Below are positions 25,018 through 34,162 of a stretch of DNA of 39,091 nucleotides, one piece after another (the stretch's first letter is position 1; the number at the start of each line of letters is the position of its first letter). Position numbers and translations under genes: made by a program. The DNA lies in NCBI GenBank assembly GCA_934488615.1, contig CAKSSJ010000020.1:1-39091 (forward strand). The letters are read 5' to 3'. The notes under the pieces were generated by a model. The model had not been told where the DNA came from. It saw only the letters and a list, made by a program, of their open reading frames with translations, and did no database searches. The DNA comes from an uncultured Eubacteriales bacterium (GTDB lineage: Bacteria > Bacillota > Clostridia > Oscillospirales > Acutalibacteraceae).

Positions 25018-25983
25018 TTACCTCGTTTTAATTTGTCTTATGTCCGTACCGTCAAAATAGAGCAGGGTGTAATTGCTGAGGATCCTCGATGCAATTCGCT
25101 CGCTGTATATTTCGGAAAACTCTGCGGGAGTAAGGTTTGTGCTTATTATAGTTGGTTTGCCCTCAAGTCCTCTTGAGTTGACAATATTGTAAAGTGCGGA
25201 AACAGTGAATTGGGTTACAAATTCTGCGCCGAGATCGTCGATGATCAAAAGCTCACAGTCAAGGATAGCCTCCTCAGTGTTGCCGTCGGAACGTCCGAAT
25301 TTCTCTTTTTCAAGCTTATTGAAAAGATTCTGCGCCGAGGAATAGATAACACCGTGTCCGTTTTCGACAGCCTTGCCCGCAATGGCAAGGGAAAGATGCG
25401 TTTTGCCGAGTCCTGTTTTGCCGTAGAGCAAAAGACTTGGCGAGCCGACGCTGAAATCATAGGCATATTTTTTGCAGAAATTGAGAACGCTTTCCATTCT
25501 TTTACGCGGACTTGTGCCTGCGCCGTTCGGGTAATAGTCAAGCTTGAAGTTTTCAAAGCGGCAGTCATTGACAGGAAGCTTTGAGCAGAGCTTTTCGTAC
25601 TCGATCGACTTCATGAGGTTCTTAAAGCAATCGCACATTATTCCGCCGACAAAGCCTGTGTCCTCACACTTCTTGCAGTTATAGTGAATATCGAGCCAAT
25701 TCTCGGGAAAGTCTGCGCTTTTTAAAAGGGAGCGGCGCTGAGCCTGAGCTTCAATGCTTATCTCGGAGAGCTTTTTTATGTAGCTTCTTGCATCGTCTGC
25801 ACCCATTCCGAGAGCCTTGATCGTTGAAAGTCCTGCCGAGGACATTCTTGCTTCAACCTCCAGAATTTCAGGGACTGCCTCAACGGCGATACGGTGATGC
25901 TCCTCGCGCTCGGCAAGCGCAAGGCTTCGTCTTTGCGACATTTCGCGCTTAGCCTTTAAATATGTTTCGTTGCTGTATGCCAT
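25018..25983 (-). CDS. DnaC/DnaI-like helicase-loader ATPase
   Basis: The protein is 321 aa. The N-terminal half is helical, with a Cys-rich metal-binding segment (CKKCEDTGFVGGIMCDCFK) typical of clostridial DnaC/DnaI-like proteins. An AAA+ core follows: Walker A GKTGLGKTHLS, Walker B LLIIDDLGAE, sensor I ISTNL and an arginine-finger region YSERIASRILS. It would load the replicative helicase at oriC or on restarted forks. It lies 2 bases after the DnaD-like gene, the usual pairing in Clostridia. Confidence 0.9.
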   Translation of the reverse strand: MAYSNETYLKAKREMSQRRSLALAEREEHHRIAVEAVPEILEVEARMSSAGLSTIKALGMGADDARSYIKKLSEISIEAQAQRRSLLKSADFPENWLDIHYNCKKCEDTGFVGGIMCDCFKNLMKSIEYEKLCSKLPVNDCRFENFKLDYYPNGAGTSPRKRMESVLNFCKKYAYDFSVGSPSLLLYGKTGLGKTHLSLAIAGKAVENGHGVIYSSAQNLFNKLEKEKFGRSDGNTEEAILDCELLIIDDLGAEFVTQFTVSALYNIVNSRGLEGKPTIISTNLTPAEFSEIYSERIASRILSNYTLLYFDGTDIRQIKTR

Positions 25984-25985
25984 TT

Positions 25986-26966
25986 TCAGCTTCCTTTCTT
26001 GTATACAGGCAGAGCCTCGCCTCGTTTGATAAATTCGTTGATATCATATGACGCGGTTGTTGTTTTGGCAACGGGGGCTTTCTTTCTGCGGTATTCTTCC
26101 TTTTCTTTTTCAATATCATCGGGGGTCTTGATTCCCTTGGAGTGCCAGTTCATCAGAATTTTATTCATGTACGGAAAGCTTATCTTGCTCGAATGGTTGA
26201 GCATCTCCTCGTAAGCGAGGTAAATCATTTCAACGTTGAACTTAAGCTCAATTGACCATGTTCTGAGATACGCCGACTGTGAGGAGGACGGGCGCGGATT
26301 CTGGATTCCCGCCATTTCGGCAAATTCTTTCCAAAGGCTGTTGCAGGAATTGAGAATTCTGATCTGCTCGTCCGCCTTTTCAATGGTGTCTATTTCACGC
26401 TCGCCCCATGATTTGCCGACCTTTGATATGTATGAAAATCCGCTTTTGCCAACCGATTTGCAGTAGTCAACAAGCATGTATATTACCTCAATCGGCAGAC
26501 CGTAGTGATCGTGCATCATGAGGAGTATTCCTCTGCTGTCATTGCCGAGGGTCTTGCCGAGCATCTTTTCAATATCGGAAAACATTGCCAAAATCTCGGG
26601 GTTTTCCTTACACCTTGCGGCGATTTGCTCCGATGAGGGCTTGACCGCGGCAATTTCGGCAAGCTGCTTCGGCGGTTCCGTTGCTTCGGGCTTCTTCTGC
26701 GCAACAGGAGCAGGCGCAACGGGTGCATCTGTGCTTATGAGAACGCCCCAGCCAGCAATTACCGTCAGAGCATCCTCAACATCTCCGACACTGTAGCCGA
26801 TATCGTTTGAAATCCTTGCAGGGTCTATCGCCTCCGCAATGTTGCGGCAGATCCAAAGCAGGGTTTTCAGCTGAGACGCGCTTGCAAATTTTATGTAGTT
26901 ATCCACGACCTGGGTCGGCACGGCAAACATTGAGCCGAGAACAGCGGAATTAAAAATATAAGACAT
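25986..26966 (-). CDS. DnaD-like replication initiation protein
   Basis: The protein is 326 aa. The N-terminal region (residues 1-80) is a helical DnaD/DnaB N-type domain. A Pro/Ala-rich linker separates it from two DnaD/DnaB_2-type domains, each with a core like WGEREIDTIEKADEQIR and YLAYEEMLNHSSKISFPYMNKIL. The second holds the YxxxI-type motif used to bind DNA in DnaD. It is the first gene of the operon. The ATG has AAGGAAG 6 bases upstream; a -10-like TATAAT at 27013-27008 lies 42 bases upstream. Confidence 0.9.
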   Translation of the reverse strand: MSYIFNSAVLGSMFAVPTQVVDNYIKFASASQLKTLLWICRNIAEAIDPARISNDIGYSVGDVEDALTVIAGWGVLISTDAPVAPAPVAQKKPEATEPPKQLAEIAAVKPSSEQIAARCKENPEILAMFSDIEKMLGKTLGNDSRGILLMMHDHYGLPIEVIYMLVDYCKSVGKSGFSYISKVGKSWGEREIDTIEKADEQIRILNSCNSLWKEFAEMAGIQNPRPSSSQSAYLRTWSIELKFNVEMIYLAYEEMLNHSSKISFPYMNKILMNWHSKGIKTPDDIEKEKEEYRRKKAPVAKTTTASYDINEFIKRGEALPVYKKGS

Positions 26967-27398
26967 TATAAACTTCCTTTTACCTTAATGATTACATTCA
27001 CCATTACATTATACACTTTTACGGCGGAAAATTAAACAAAAATTTTAAGTTTTACAGGCACTTCTGTAAAATACAACCGCTTGTGCCTGCAAGCTCTGTC
27101 AATCACAATTCGCTCGACAAAAGCGCCAAAAATATAAAACTTAATTGCGGCACGGCGAACGGTATTGGAATAGCCGCCGATTTGTTCAGCGACTACCCGA
27201 AAGGGGCGCAATTACATGCCGAGCCTTGCAAAGAAAAAGTGAAACCTTGAGATGAAGTGCATATTAGACAAAAAAACAGCGCTAATATTGTATATTAACA
27301 CTAAGACAAGCACCTTGCACTTTGACAAAAAATATTTTATAATATTATTTGTAATGGTATAGTCAATTCTTTGATTTTGTATATTAGGAGTGTTGCTC
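26967..27398. other. 432-base intergenic region between the dnaD-like gene and the large dockerin gene
   Basis: It holds a probable promoter for the dnaD-like gene (TATAAT 27013-27008 on the minus strand, with a poor -35) and a good promoter for the downstream secreted protein at 27315-27343. A plus-strand frame is open from 26972 to 27247, but it has no usual start codon. A 7-bp imperfectly spaced inverted repeat (CAGGCAC/GTGCCTG) lies at 27054-27088. I saw no tRNA, riboswitch or mobile element. Confidence 0.55.
27315..27343 (+). promoter_or_regulatory. Sigma-A promoter of the large dockerin protein gene
   Basis: TTGCAC (27315-27320), 17-base spacer, TATAAT (27338-27343). A perfect TTGACA also lies inside this spacer at 27322-27327, but its own -10 would be poor. 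Confidence 0.65.
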
Positions 27399-30300
27399 AT
27401 GAAACGCAGGCTTTTGTCCGTTGCGACAGCAATTATAATTTTAATAATCTCGTTGGTTCCGGGATTATCCGCGTTGGCGGTGGGTTCGGTGCCGACTCTC
27501 TCTGGAGGAGTTTATCAGATCGGCACGGCAGACGAGCTTATATGGTTTGCAGGCGCGGTCAACGGCGGTTCGCAATCCATCAAAGGAAAGCTGACGGCGG
27601 ATATCCGACTTAACGCTTCGGGCTCAACTGCCAATAAGTGGACGCCCATCGGAACACAGGCAAGCCCCTTCTGCGGAACATTTGACGGTGACGGACATAC
27701 GGTTAGCGGAGTTTATGTTGATTCGGGAACGGACTGCGCGGGCTTCTTCGGAAGCGTTGTTATTCCGAGCGAATATACGGGCGAAGAGGACACTCCCGAA
27801 AAGATGAGTTCGGAGTTTGTTCTCCAGAGAACAGCGGTAAGCATAAAGAATTTGAACATAACGGAATCGGAAATTCACGGCGGATTCAGCACCGGCGGAA
27901 TAGTCGGCTATGCGGAAAATCTCGGAATATCCGATTGTTCGTTCAGCGGTAAGGTCTACGGCAGCGGAAACAGCGTCGGCGGTGTTGTCGGCTGGTCATA
28001 TTATTATACCGTTATCAACCAGTGCCATTCAACAGGCTCTGTCAGCGGTAATCAGCGCGTCGGCGGAGTCACGGGCTATGCAAACGGCAACTCGGTTATC
28101 GTAAAGAACTACAGCAATATGGCTGTTTCGGGAAAACTGAATGTCGGCGGAATCGGCGGTACATTTTCAGGTGCATTCCTTGAGGGATGCTTCTTCCTCG
28201 GCTCGGTTTCGGCTGACGATACTATCGGCGGAATAGTCGGCTACGCTCTGTTTTCAACGTTATGCGATGCTTACGCGATCGCACCTGTTACAAGCACAGG
28301 CAAGGAGGTCGGCGGAGCAGTCGGTCTGGTTTACGGCAGTGAATGTAACAGCCTTTTCTACAGCTATGAGACCTCGGGAGTTGACGGTACAGCGGGCGTC
28401 GGAAGAACGCTTGCGGATATGAGACTTTCGTCATTCGTAAAAGAGCTTAACGGCATGAAGGCTTATTTCTGCTATGACTATACGGAAATCAACAACGGAT
28501 ATCCCGTTCTCGCCTGGATGCTTTCGCTTGATGTGTGGGCAGGCGACCGTTCGGTTCCGAAAACAAATTCAAGCGGCACATATCTTATTTCAAAGCCATC
28601 GGAGCTTGCATGGTTTGCGGCGCTTGTAAACGGTAAGCTCAGCGGTGTTGAGGCTAATCCGAATGCCAACGCAACGGTTACGGATAACCTCCTTATGAAT
28701 ATCAATGTATATGATGACAGCTTCGGCGTTATCGACTGGACCCCGATCGGAATTGACGAGGCGCACGGATATAACGGAATCTTTAACGGCGGCGGATATA
28801 ACATCGCAGGAATTTATACATCTTCAACCTCAGGCGACAAGGGAAACAATATCGGACTTTTCGGATATGTCAATACCGGTACGGTAACGAACACGGTAGT
28901 GCTTGACGGCAGAATCTCAGGAATTGAGAATGTCGGCGGTATCGCTGGATATGTCAAGAGCGGCTCGATAATCAACTGCTGCTGTGACAGTGAGGTAAGC
29001 GGTGATAAGGCGGTCGGCGGTATTGTCGGAAACCTCGGAGGCTCAACGGCAAGCGTTTCAACGAGCAGCATGCTCGGAACCGTCACGGGAACGAATTATT
29101 CCGATGATAAATCATTCCTTACCAACGTCGGCGGCGTTGTAGGATTCAGCAACAAGGCAACGATAAACAAGTGCTTTAACTATGCGACGATCAATGCGCC
29201 GAACGCAAGATTTGTCGGCGGCGTTCTCGGCTATAATTCCGCAGGTACGCTCACAAACAGCTATTGCACGGCACCTGTTGTCAGCGGTAATGTTATGGTC
29301 GGCGGACTTGTCGGCTATAACAATAACGGCACGGTCAAAACCTGCTATGCTTCATGTAAGGTGACAGGCTCAAGCCAGGTCGGCGTAGCCTTCGGCAACA
29401 CGCTCGGCGCAAATGTATCAAATGTTATATTTGACGGCGCATACAAAACAAACCTGCTGACAACGGGAGCGACGGAAAAGACCGCCGCGCAGATGACGGG
29501 CTCATCGTCTGTTGCAAGCATGGGCTTTTTGACCTCGGATTGGAGAGCAACGGCAAACGATACATATTTTTATTATTTCCCACAGCTTACTGCGATGTAT
29601 AACATGTCGTCGGTCAAGGCGATAAAGGACGGCTCGGTAAAGAGCGTAAAGAGAGTACAGGATAAATATGTTGCAAAGGTTCAGATCGACGGCAGAACCG
29701 ATACATATTACGAAACGCTTGCGGAAGCTATCAGCTATGCTTCAAGCGCAAGCTCAACCGTTCTCCCGACAGTTTATATTATTCGGGACACAGAGCTTTA
29801 TTCAACAATAGATATCAGTTCGGAAATCGGAATTTATTCCGAGGACGGCGCAACGCTCAAAAGGGCGGCTTCACTCACGGGCGCAATGTTCAATGTCACC
29901 GGAAAGCTTACTCTCGGTTCGAAGGTTTACGGAGACGACAGCTCGGCAGATTTTTACATTGACGGCAATGTGGTCGCGGCAACCGAATCCGCGATCAAGG
30001 TTGCAAAGGATGCAACTTTGACGGTTCAGCCCGGTGTAGAATTCTACGATTTCAAAACTGCGGAGCAAAGCCGGGCGACTGTTATGGGCGTTGTGATCTA
30101 TAATCAGGGCACAACGGAAATTGCAGGCGGCATTTTCACAGGCAATGTCGGCACATCGGTCGGCGGCGTAATCTATAACCTTGAGGGAACGGTAAATATC
30201 AGCGGCGGCAGCTTCAGGTCAAACGAAGCAACGCAGGGAGCGGTTCTCTATAACAACGGCGGACAGGCTGTTATCACTGGCGGCTCATTCGTACAGAACA

Positions 30301-32294
30301 TAGCAAAGCTCAAGGGCGGAGTTGTTGCCTCATACAGCGTTTATGCAACAACAGCCATCGGCGGCAAGGCATCTATGACAGAGAACCAGGCGACCTACGG
30401 CGGAGCTGTTTGCGCAATGAATTATTCTACGGTTGAGATAAGCGGCGGTACGCTTTCGGCAAACCGTGCTTATTCCTCGGGCGGTGCGGTTCAGATCGAA
30501 ACGGGTGCCGAGGTGAGAATCAGCGGCGGAGATATTTCCGACAATATTTCTGACAAATCGCTCGGCAAGGCGATCTATAACGGTGCAACGCTTTCACTCG
30601 GCGGTGCGGCTCAGATTGATGCAACAAACGATATTTACCTTGTGACGGGTAAAACCGTTGATATAACCGATAAGCTGACGTGCTCAGGCTATGCGGCGAT
30701 GATCACACCGCAGGCATATGCCGAAAAGACAAAGGTCCTCGGCGGCAGTGCGATGAGCACGAACTATATGAAGTTCGGTCTCTCAAATTCAAACTGGTAT
30801 ACGCTTGCAAACGGAACCATAACAAGCATGGAGACAACAACGGTTGCAAGAGTCAGCAAGGCAGGAGCCTTCTCGGTTGAATATACGGATCTTGCGGATG
30901 CTTTTGCTTCGGTTTCGGCAGACGAAACGGCAATCATCACTCTTGTTGCGAATGCTTCCGTGACCTCGACGATCACGGTCAACGGCGATGTTACACTGCT
31001 TTGCGACGATACGAGCTACAAGGCTATCAGAACAGGCTCCTTTTACGGCATCATGTTTGATGTTAAGAAGGATGCAATCCTGAGAATAGGTACATCGGTT
31101 GCAGATAATGTTCAGCAGTCTCAGGCGGATTATGAGGCGGGTGACGATTCTGACGGAATTATGATCATTGACGGCGGCAAGGAGCTGACGGGAGTTGTCG
31201 GTGCGGCGGCTATCAATGTTCAGACAGGCGGAACCCTTTATATGCATGAAAAATCAGCCGTACAGAACTGCAAGAATACCACGACAGGTGCTGTTACGGT
31301 TTCGGGAACAATGCATCTCTACGGCGGAACTATCAGAAATAACGAGTGCAACTATGGCGGTGTTTATGTAAGGGCAGGCGGTAAGCTCTTCACCTACGGC
31401 GGCGTTATTGCCGACAACAAATCAGCCACAAAGGGCGATGCGGTTTATTCTCTCGGCAGAGTAACAAGAGTTGTTCAGACTTATGACTATCTCTATGTTG
31501 AAAAGGAATACGATGAGAACGGAAACGTTATCGGCTCAAAGGATCCTGTAGCCGCCGGCTCGTCAAAGACCGATGTTTTGGTCAAAAACGGAGAAGCGGT
31601 ATACCTTTCAACCAATGTTGTCTATATTGACACCGCGTCAACCGATATTTATATCACAAGCACATCTCAGGTGCCTGATTCAACAGAGTTCAACCGTTAC
31701 ACAATGACGCTTGACTGCGCAAACTACGTTGTGGGTAATGTGATAGTTTCTGGCGACGATGTTATAAACAACTATTCGTATTTCGACACATACATTGACG
31801 GATACTGCATACTTTATACAGGTAAGCTCGGTATTGACAAGCTTGTTGCAAAAAGCACATCGGGACTTACGGTTGACAGAACCAAGTCGTTGGTTTCGGG
31901 CTTTGATTTCACGAACCTTACTGTCAGCAAGGTAGTTCAGCTTTTTGCAAATGATGTTATTTACCTCAGAGTTTACGATGCAAACGGCACAATGCTGAAA
32001 AACACGAACAAGGTAACGACAGGCTGTACCTTAAAGCTTATCGACGCTTCGGGCAACGCAACCGACAGCCTCACGATCGTTATACGGGGCGATGTCAACG
32101 GCGATGGACTGATTGACGGAAGAGACTCCGTAATCGTAAGAGCCATTGCGGGCGGAATGCTCACCTCGGCAAATACTACGGCGGCTCAGATCGCGGCGTC
32201 GGACGTCAACTTTGACGGTACGGTTACATCGGTAGATGCCGAGCATCTTGACCTCGCAGGAATCGGATTGCAGACAATATCGCAAAAAATCTGA
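27399..32294 (+). CDS. Secreted 1631-aa GLUG and beta-helix protein with C-terminal dockerin
   Basis: The start is ATG 27399 with AGGAG 8 bases upstream; the in-frame GTG at 27390 overlaps that Shine-Dalgarno. Residues 1-27 are a signal peptide. Two units begin with the module YxIxxxxELxWFAxxVNG (near 36 and 392), each followed by GLUG repeats (VGGIVGYA and variants, about 150-320 and 490-667). From about 800 to 1350 two right-handed beta-helix blocks carry ISGGSFRSN / ISGGTLSAN-type repeats. Residues about 1563-1625 form a type I dockerin (DVNGDGLIDGRD; DVNFDGTVTSVD). It is a likely adhesin or carbohydrate-binding protein displayed through a cohesin; no catalytic motif is seen. It lacks the amphipathic tail of the protein at 6524-9022. 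Confidence 0.9.
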   Translation: MKRRLLSVATAIIILIISLVPGLSALAVGSVPTLSGGVYQIGTADELIWFAGAVNGGSQSIKGKLTADIRLNASGSTANKWTPIGTQASPFCGTFDGDGHTVSGVYVDSGTDCAGFFGSVVIPSEYTGEEDTPEKMSSEFVLQRTAVSIKNLNITESEIHGGFSTGGIVGYAENLGISDCSFSGKVYGSGNSVGGVVGWSYYYTVINQCHSTGSVSGNQRVGGVTGYANGNSVIVKNYSNMAVSGKLNVGGIGGTFSGAFLEGCFFLGSVSADDTIGGIVGYALFSTLCDAYAIAPVTSTGKEVGGAVGLVYGSECNSLFYSYETSGVDGTAGVGRTLADMRLSSFVKELNGMKAYFCYDYTEINNGYPVLAWMLSLDVWAGDRSVPKTNSSGTYLISKPSELAWFAALVNGKLSGVEANPNANATVTDNLLMNINVYDDSFGVIDWTPIGIDEAHGYNGIFNGGGYNIAGIYTSSTSGDKGNNIGLFGYVNTGTVTNTVVLDGRISGIENVGGIAGYVKSGSIINCCCDSEVSGDKAVGGIVGNLGGSTASVSTSSMLGTVTGTNYSDDKSFLTNVGGVVGFSNKATINKCFNYATINAPNARFVGGVLGYNSAGTLTNSYCTAPVVSGNVMVGGLVGYNNNGTVKTCYASCKVTGSSQVGVAFGNTLGANVSNVIFDGAYKTNLLTTGATEKTAAQMTGSSSVASMGFLTSDWRATANDTYFYYFPQLTAMYNMSSVKAIKDGSVKSVKRVQDKYVAKVQIDGRTDTYYETLAEAISYASSASSTVLPTVYIIRDTELYSTIDISSEIGIYSEDGATLKRAASLTGAMFNVTGKLTLGSKVYGDDSSADFYIDGNVVAATESAIKVAKDATLTVQPGVEFYDFKTAEQSRATVMGVVIYNQGTTEIAGGIFTGNVGTSVGGVIYNLEGTVNISGGSFRSNEATQGAVLYNNGGQAVITGGSFVQNIAKLKGGVVASYSVYATTAIGGKASMTENQATYGGAVCAMNYSTVEISGGTLSANRAYSSGGAVQIETGAEVRISGGDISDNISDKSLGKAIYNGATLSLGGAAQIDATNDIYLVTGKTVDITDKLTCSGYAAMITPQAYAEKTKVLGGSAMSTNYMKFGLSNSNWYTLANGTITSMETTTVARVSKAGAFSVEYTDLADAFASVSADETAIITLVANASVTSTITVNGDVTLLCDDTSYKAIRTGSFYGIMFDVKKDAILRIGTSVADNVQQSQADYEAGDDSDGIMIIDGGKELTGVVGAAAINVQTGGTLYMHEKSAVQNCKNTTTGAVTVSGTMHLYGGTIRNNECNYGGVYVRAGGKLFTYGGVIADNKSATKGDAVYSLGRVTRVVQTYDYLYVEKEYDENGNVIGSKDPVAAGSSKTDVLVKNGEAVYLSTNVVYIDTASTDIYITSTSQVPDSTEFNRYTMTLDCANYVVGNVIVSGDDVINNYSYFDTYIDGYCILYTGKLGIDKLVAKSTSGLTVDRTKSLVSGFDFTNLTVSKVVQLFANDVIYLRVYDANGTMLKNTNKVTTGCTLKLIDASGNATDSLTIVIRGDVNGDGLIDGRDSVIVRAIAGGMLTSANTTAAQIAASDVNFDGTVTSVDAEHLDLAGIGLQTISQKI

Positions 32295-32301
32295 TAATTA
32301 T

Positions 32302-32345
32302 AAAAAGCAGGAACTGCGCTCAGTCGGCTCCTGCTTTTTGCTTTA
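32302..32345 (+). terminator. Terminator of the large dockerin gene
   Basis: An 11-bp stem (32302-32312 with 32329-32339) with an internal ACTG/CAGT extension, ending in five T. Confidence 0.88.
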
Positions 32346-32369
32346 TATATTATGTATAAAAACGGACAC

Positions 32370-32411
32370 AGAAAAAGCCGCAAGCCCTTGATACACAAAG
32401 GTTTGCGGCTT
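32370..32411 (-). terminator. Terminator of the tRNA-Thr gene
   Basis: A 9-bp stem (32375-32383 with 32403-32411) followed on the minus strand by UUUUU, directly after the tRNA 3' end. Confidence 0.8.
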
Positions 32412-32486
32412 GGAGCTACTGGTCGGACTCGAACCGACGACCTGCTCATTACGAATGAGCTGCTCTACCAACTGAGCCACAGTAGC
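32411..32486 (-). tRNA. tRNA-Thr (anticodon CGU), CCA encoded
   Basis: The minus strand folds as a complete cloverleaf. Acceptor GCTACTG pairs with CAGTAGC, followed by discriminator U and an encoded CCA. The anticodon stem-loop has loop TTCGTAA, giving anticodon CGU for Thr. The T-arm carries GGTTCGAGTCC. A TTGACA about 10 bases upstream is too close to be the promoter; TTGCTT-17-TAGAAT farther upstream is possible. Confidence 0.96.
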
Positions 32487-32614
32487 ATCTGCTGAATTGT
32501 CAACGACAGATATTCTAATATATTTTGAGAAAAAAAGCAATAGTTTTTATAAAAAAAGTTAAAATTTTTAGCTTTGAAAGATTTTTACAATGCTCGGTTA
32601 TTGTTTGCCCCGAG

Positions 32615-32643
32615 TTGACACAAACTTTTATTTTGGGTATAAT
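32615..32643 (+). promoter_or_regulatory. Sigma-A promoter of the GGR-like reductase gene
   Basis: TTGACA (32615-32620), 17-base spacer, TATAAT (32638-32643), an exact consensus 36 bases before the ATG. Confidence 0.88.
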
Positions 32644-32678
32644 AAAAACAATAATATGAAGGAAAGAGGTGTGCAGAA

Positions 32679-34040
32679 ATGTCTGAAATTATTGTTGCGG
32701 GAGCGGGTCACGGCGGACTTGTTGCCGCATGGAAACTCGCTTTGCTTGGGCATAAGGTTACGGTTTATGAGCGCCATGCCCGCGAAAATCTCGGCTATGA
32801 CCAAAAGGACCCTGTTGACGCGTCATATTTTGACTATGCGGGAATTGATTATCCGAAAGAATGGCACGCGCCTAACAATGTTATTACACTTGTTCCGATT
32901 GACAGATCAGTTCCGCCTATCACTCTGCCTGAGGAAAAGGGCGCGTCAACGCTTATAGTCGAGCGCCGTGAGCTTTTAAGCTTTCTAATTGACCTTTGTG
33001 AAAACGCGGGAGTGCGATTTGAATTCAATTGCGAGGTGCGCGAGCCTGTCGTTCTCGGAAGCCGAATAATCGGAATAATGACATCGCAGGGAATAAAGCT
33101 TGCCGATCTTGTAATTGATGCCTGCGGAATTGACTCACCTTTGAGAAAAAATATTCCCGACTTTACCGATATTCAGAAGGAGCTCGGACGGTTTGACCGA
33201 CTTCATGTTTATCGCGCATATTATAACAGGATAGAGGGTAAGCCCGATCCCGAAAACAGGTATAATGTTTATGTCAATGCTAACGGAACTGTCGGCTTTG
33301 CATGGCTCATTACCGAGCCTGACAGTGCAGACATTCTGATAGCGAGATTCGGCGAAATTACGGAAAAGGACATCTCGGACAACCTCGATTATATCTGCGA
33401 GCAGAATGAACATGTCGGCCGTGAAATTGTCCGCGGCGGAACGGTTGTTGATATTCCCGTCCGGCAGCCTTTGGCTGTTTTTATTGCCGACGGATATGCC
33501 GCAGTGGGCGACAGCGCATGCATGACAATTCCGCTCAAGGGCTCGGGAATAGGCTATTCCATTAAGGCGGGAACGATCCTTGCGAGAGCGATAGAAGAGG
33601 ATAAGGACGGCTTGTTTAACTGCGATACGCTTTGGAAATATGAGCGTGATTTCTTCCATGAAATCGGGTTCGGCGCCTGCACGGTTGCGCTTGAAAAAAA
33701 TCTTCTCCCGTATCTTACGGCGAAGGATGTCAGCGATTTCATAGCCAGCGGAATTTTGACTGCCGAGGAGCTTGCCGAGCTTAATACGGATAAGATCGAG
33801 TATCTTAGAAAGAACAACATTGTTTCAATGGTAAAGAATAAGCTGAAACTTCTTAACGAAATGCCCGAGCTGAGAAATAAGGGGCTTAAAATTGTCGGTT
33901 GGTTCGGCAGAGAAAAGTTCGTTGAGCCGCTGTTCCCAATGAAATACGACCGTGAGGACGTCAAGAAGTGGGCAGAGCATTACAATGAGTTCTTTGAGTC
34001 GATAAAGACGGACAAATTACCCGGCGAGGATAACGAATAA
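32679..34040 (+). CDS. FAD-dependent oxidoreductase, geranylgeranyl-reductase-like
   Basis: The protein is 453 aa. The N-terminal FAD-binding motif GAGHGGLVAAWKLALLGHKVTVYE ends in the expected acidic residue (residues 7-30). The second FAD motif GYAAVGDSACMTIPLKGSG (about 272-290) is typical of the p-hydroxybenzoate hydroxylase / geranylgeranyl reductase superfamily, and residue pattern and size fit that group. No Rieske or ferredoxin domain is present. The native substrate is not known. AGAGGTG lies 7 bases upstream of the ATG. The gene stands alone between its promoter and the terminator at 34055-34088. Confidence 0.85.
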   Translation: MSEIIVAGAGHGGLVAAWKLALLGHKVTVYERHARENLGYDQKDPVDASYFDYAGIDYPKEWHAPNNVITLVPIDRSVPPITLPEEKGASTLIVERRELLSFLIDLCENAGVRFEFNCEVREPVVLGSRIIGIMTSQGIKLADLVIDACGIDSPLRKNIPDFTDIQKELGRFDRLHVYRAYYNRIEGKPDPENRYNVYVNANGTVGFAWLITEPDSADILIARFGEITEKDISDNLDYICEQNEHVGREIVRGGTVVDIPVRQPLAVFIADGYAAVGDSACMTIPLKGSGIGYSIKAGTILARAIEEDKDGLFNCDTLWKYERDFFHEIGFGACTVALEKNLLPYLTAKDVSDFIASGILTAEELAELNTDKIEYLRKNNIVSMVKNKLKLLNEMPELRNKGLKIVGWFGREKFVEPLFPMKYDREDVKKWAEHYNEFFESIKTDKLPGEDNE

Positions 34041-34054
34041 ACTATTATATATCA

Positions 34055-34088
34055 AATAAGGCTGTGCTTTTGCACGGTCTTATTTTTT
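34055..34088 (+). terminator. Terminator after the GGR-like gene
   Basis: A 13-bp stem (34055-34067 with 34072-34084), two wobble pairs, UUUU loop, then a T run to 34088. Confidence 0.85.
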
Positions 34089-34099
34089 GAAATCAGTGC

Positions 34100-34128
34100 T
34101 TGCAAAATCAGCAGAAACGATATAAAAT
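34100..34128 (+). promoter_or_regulatory. Probable promoter of the ABC exporter / YhcH pair
   Basis: TTGCAA (34100-34105), 17-base spacer, TAAAAT (34123-34128). Its position argues against the long N-terminal extension that would start at the TTG at 34100. Confidence 0.6.
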
Positions 34129-34162
34129 ATCTCTATATATCGGCGGTGCAAGGGCAACTTTA

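Noticed and set aside
32343..32540. Minus-strand ORF with a peptide such as VAQLVEQLIRNEQVVGSS
   Set aside because: It is a translation of the tRNA-Thr gene and its flanks, a common artefact.
34100..34162. N-terminal extension of the ABC exporter from TTG 34100
   Set aside because: The TTG lies in the -35 box of the likely promoter and has no Shine-Dalgarno. ATG 34163 is better placed.
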